Notes under the pieces: generated by a model
The model's database searches: none
The model's input: only the letters and a program-made list of their open reading frames with translations
What the model was told of the DNA's origin: nothing
Shown here: piece by piece, positions 7,060 to 7,129 of the stretch
Position numbering within the stretch: position 1 is the first letter of the stretch
Layout of the letters: each line of letters begins with the position of its first letter
Source of the DNA: Spirochaetaceae bacterium
Lineage (GTDB): Bacteria > Spirochaetota > Spirochaetia > SZUA-6 > Fen-1364
Length of the DNA: 7,129 bases
NCBI GenBank assembly: GCA_003170115.1
Contig: PMZS01000193.1
Coordinates: forward strand, 416-7,544
Reading direction: 5' to 3'
Made by a program: the position numbers and the translations under genes

Positions 7060-7129
7060 GTCCCCTCCCCGTTCATGAATACAGAGCCGGGCTCGCTCTC
7101 GGCCATCCCTGGCCTCGCTCGCCCTCGCC
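7060..7129 (-). other. Region upstream of ftsZ; tail of an upstream gene or leader
   Basis: These 70 bases hold the ftsZ ribosome site (7061-7070) and, further upstream, GC-rich sequence with two small inverted repeats: GAGCC/GGCTC around one base (7084-7094) and GGCCA/TGGCC around four bases (7101-7114). CTCGCTC occurs twice (7092-7098 and 7114-7120). No T-run follows either hairpin and no convincing -10/-35 pair is visible. Two minus-strand frames are open from the right edge and stop at 7073-7075 or at 7056-7058; the latter would give an ATGA overlap with ftsZ. Either could be the end of ftsA, the usual neighbour, but neither shows a recognisable FtsA C-terminus. Confidence 0.4.

Noticed and set aside
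5921..7078. A 385-codon plus-strand open frame almost exactly opposite ftsZ
   Set aside because: The equal length is coincidence. It is a mirror of FtsZ codons, rich in Ser, Arg and Pro, with no domain.
7084..7114. Two small hairpins upstream of ftsZ considered as a terminator
   Set aside because: The stems are only five base pairs and no T-run follows on the minus strand.

Overview
The window is a gene-dense, high-GC stretch (about 60-65% GC by eye) with seven genes, all on the minus strand. In transcription order, from high to low coordinates, they are ftsZ, xerD, dprA (smf), topA, xerC (codV), hslV and the first 70 codons of hslU, which runs off the left edge. The only gap between genes is 11 bases (ftsZ to xerD). 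Every other junction overlaps by 1-11 bases. No promoter or terminator is recognisable between genes, so this looks like one translationally coupled operon read from a promoter beyond the right edge.

The organism is probably a GC-rich spirochaete (about 70% sure). The reasons are the FtsZ N-terminus, a DprA whose end is of a divergent type, and the gene order. In Borrelia, ftsZ lies near smf/dprA, hslV and hslU, and flagellar genes starting with flgB follow. This comes from memory, not a search. The dprA-topA-xerC-hslVU block also exists in Firmicutes, as dprA-topA-trmFO-codV-clpQ-clpY-codY, so the block alone does not settle the taxon. trmFO is absent between topA and xerC here.

Layout: 7060-7129 is a short GC-rich leader or the tail of an upstream gene (possibly ftsA). 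5902-7059 is ftsZ (cytokinetic tubulin homologue). 4964-5890 is a XerD-type tyrosine recombinase. 3924-4967 is dprA (RecA loader for single-stranded DNA). 1702-3924 is type IA topoisomerase I with an extra basic N-terminal tail and three C-terminal zinc ribbons. 741-1709 is a XerC-type recombinase with an Ala/Pro/Lys-rich insert. 209-751 is the HslV protease and 1-212 is the HslU ATPase start. No stretch over 300 bases lacks a gene.

Functionally the cluster joins septum formation (FtsZ) to chromosome topology and dimer resolution (TopA, XerC, XerD), DNA uptake or recombination (DprA) and a stress protease (HslUV). Both partners of the presumed XerCD recombinase are in the same operon as ftsZ. 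I see no new enzymatic system. The points worth a second look are gene-level oddities: a presumed 8-residue HslV propeptide, a divergent DprA C-terminal region, non-ATG starts, the TopA tail, and GC-rich palindromes that fall in protein linkers.
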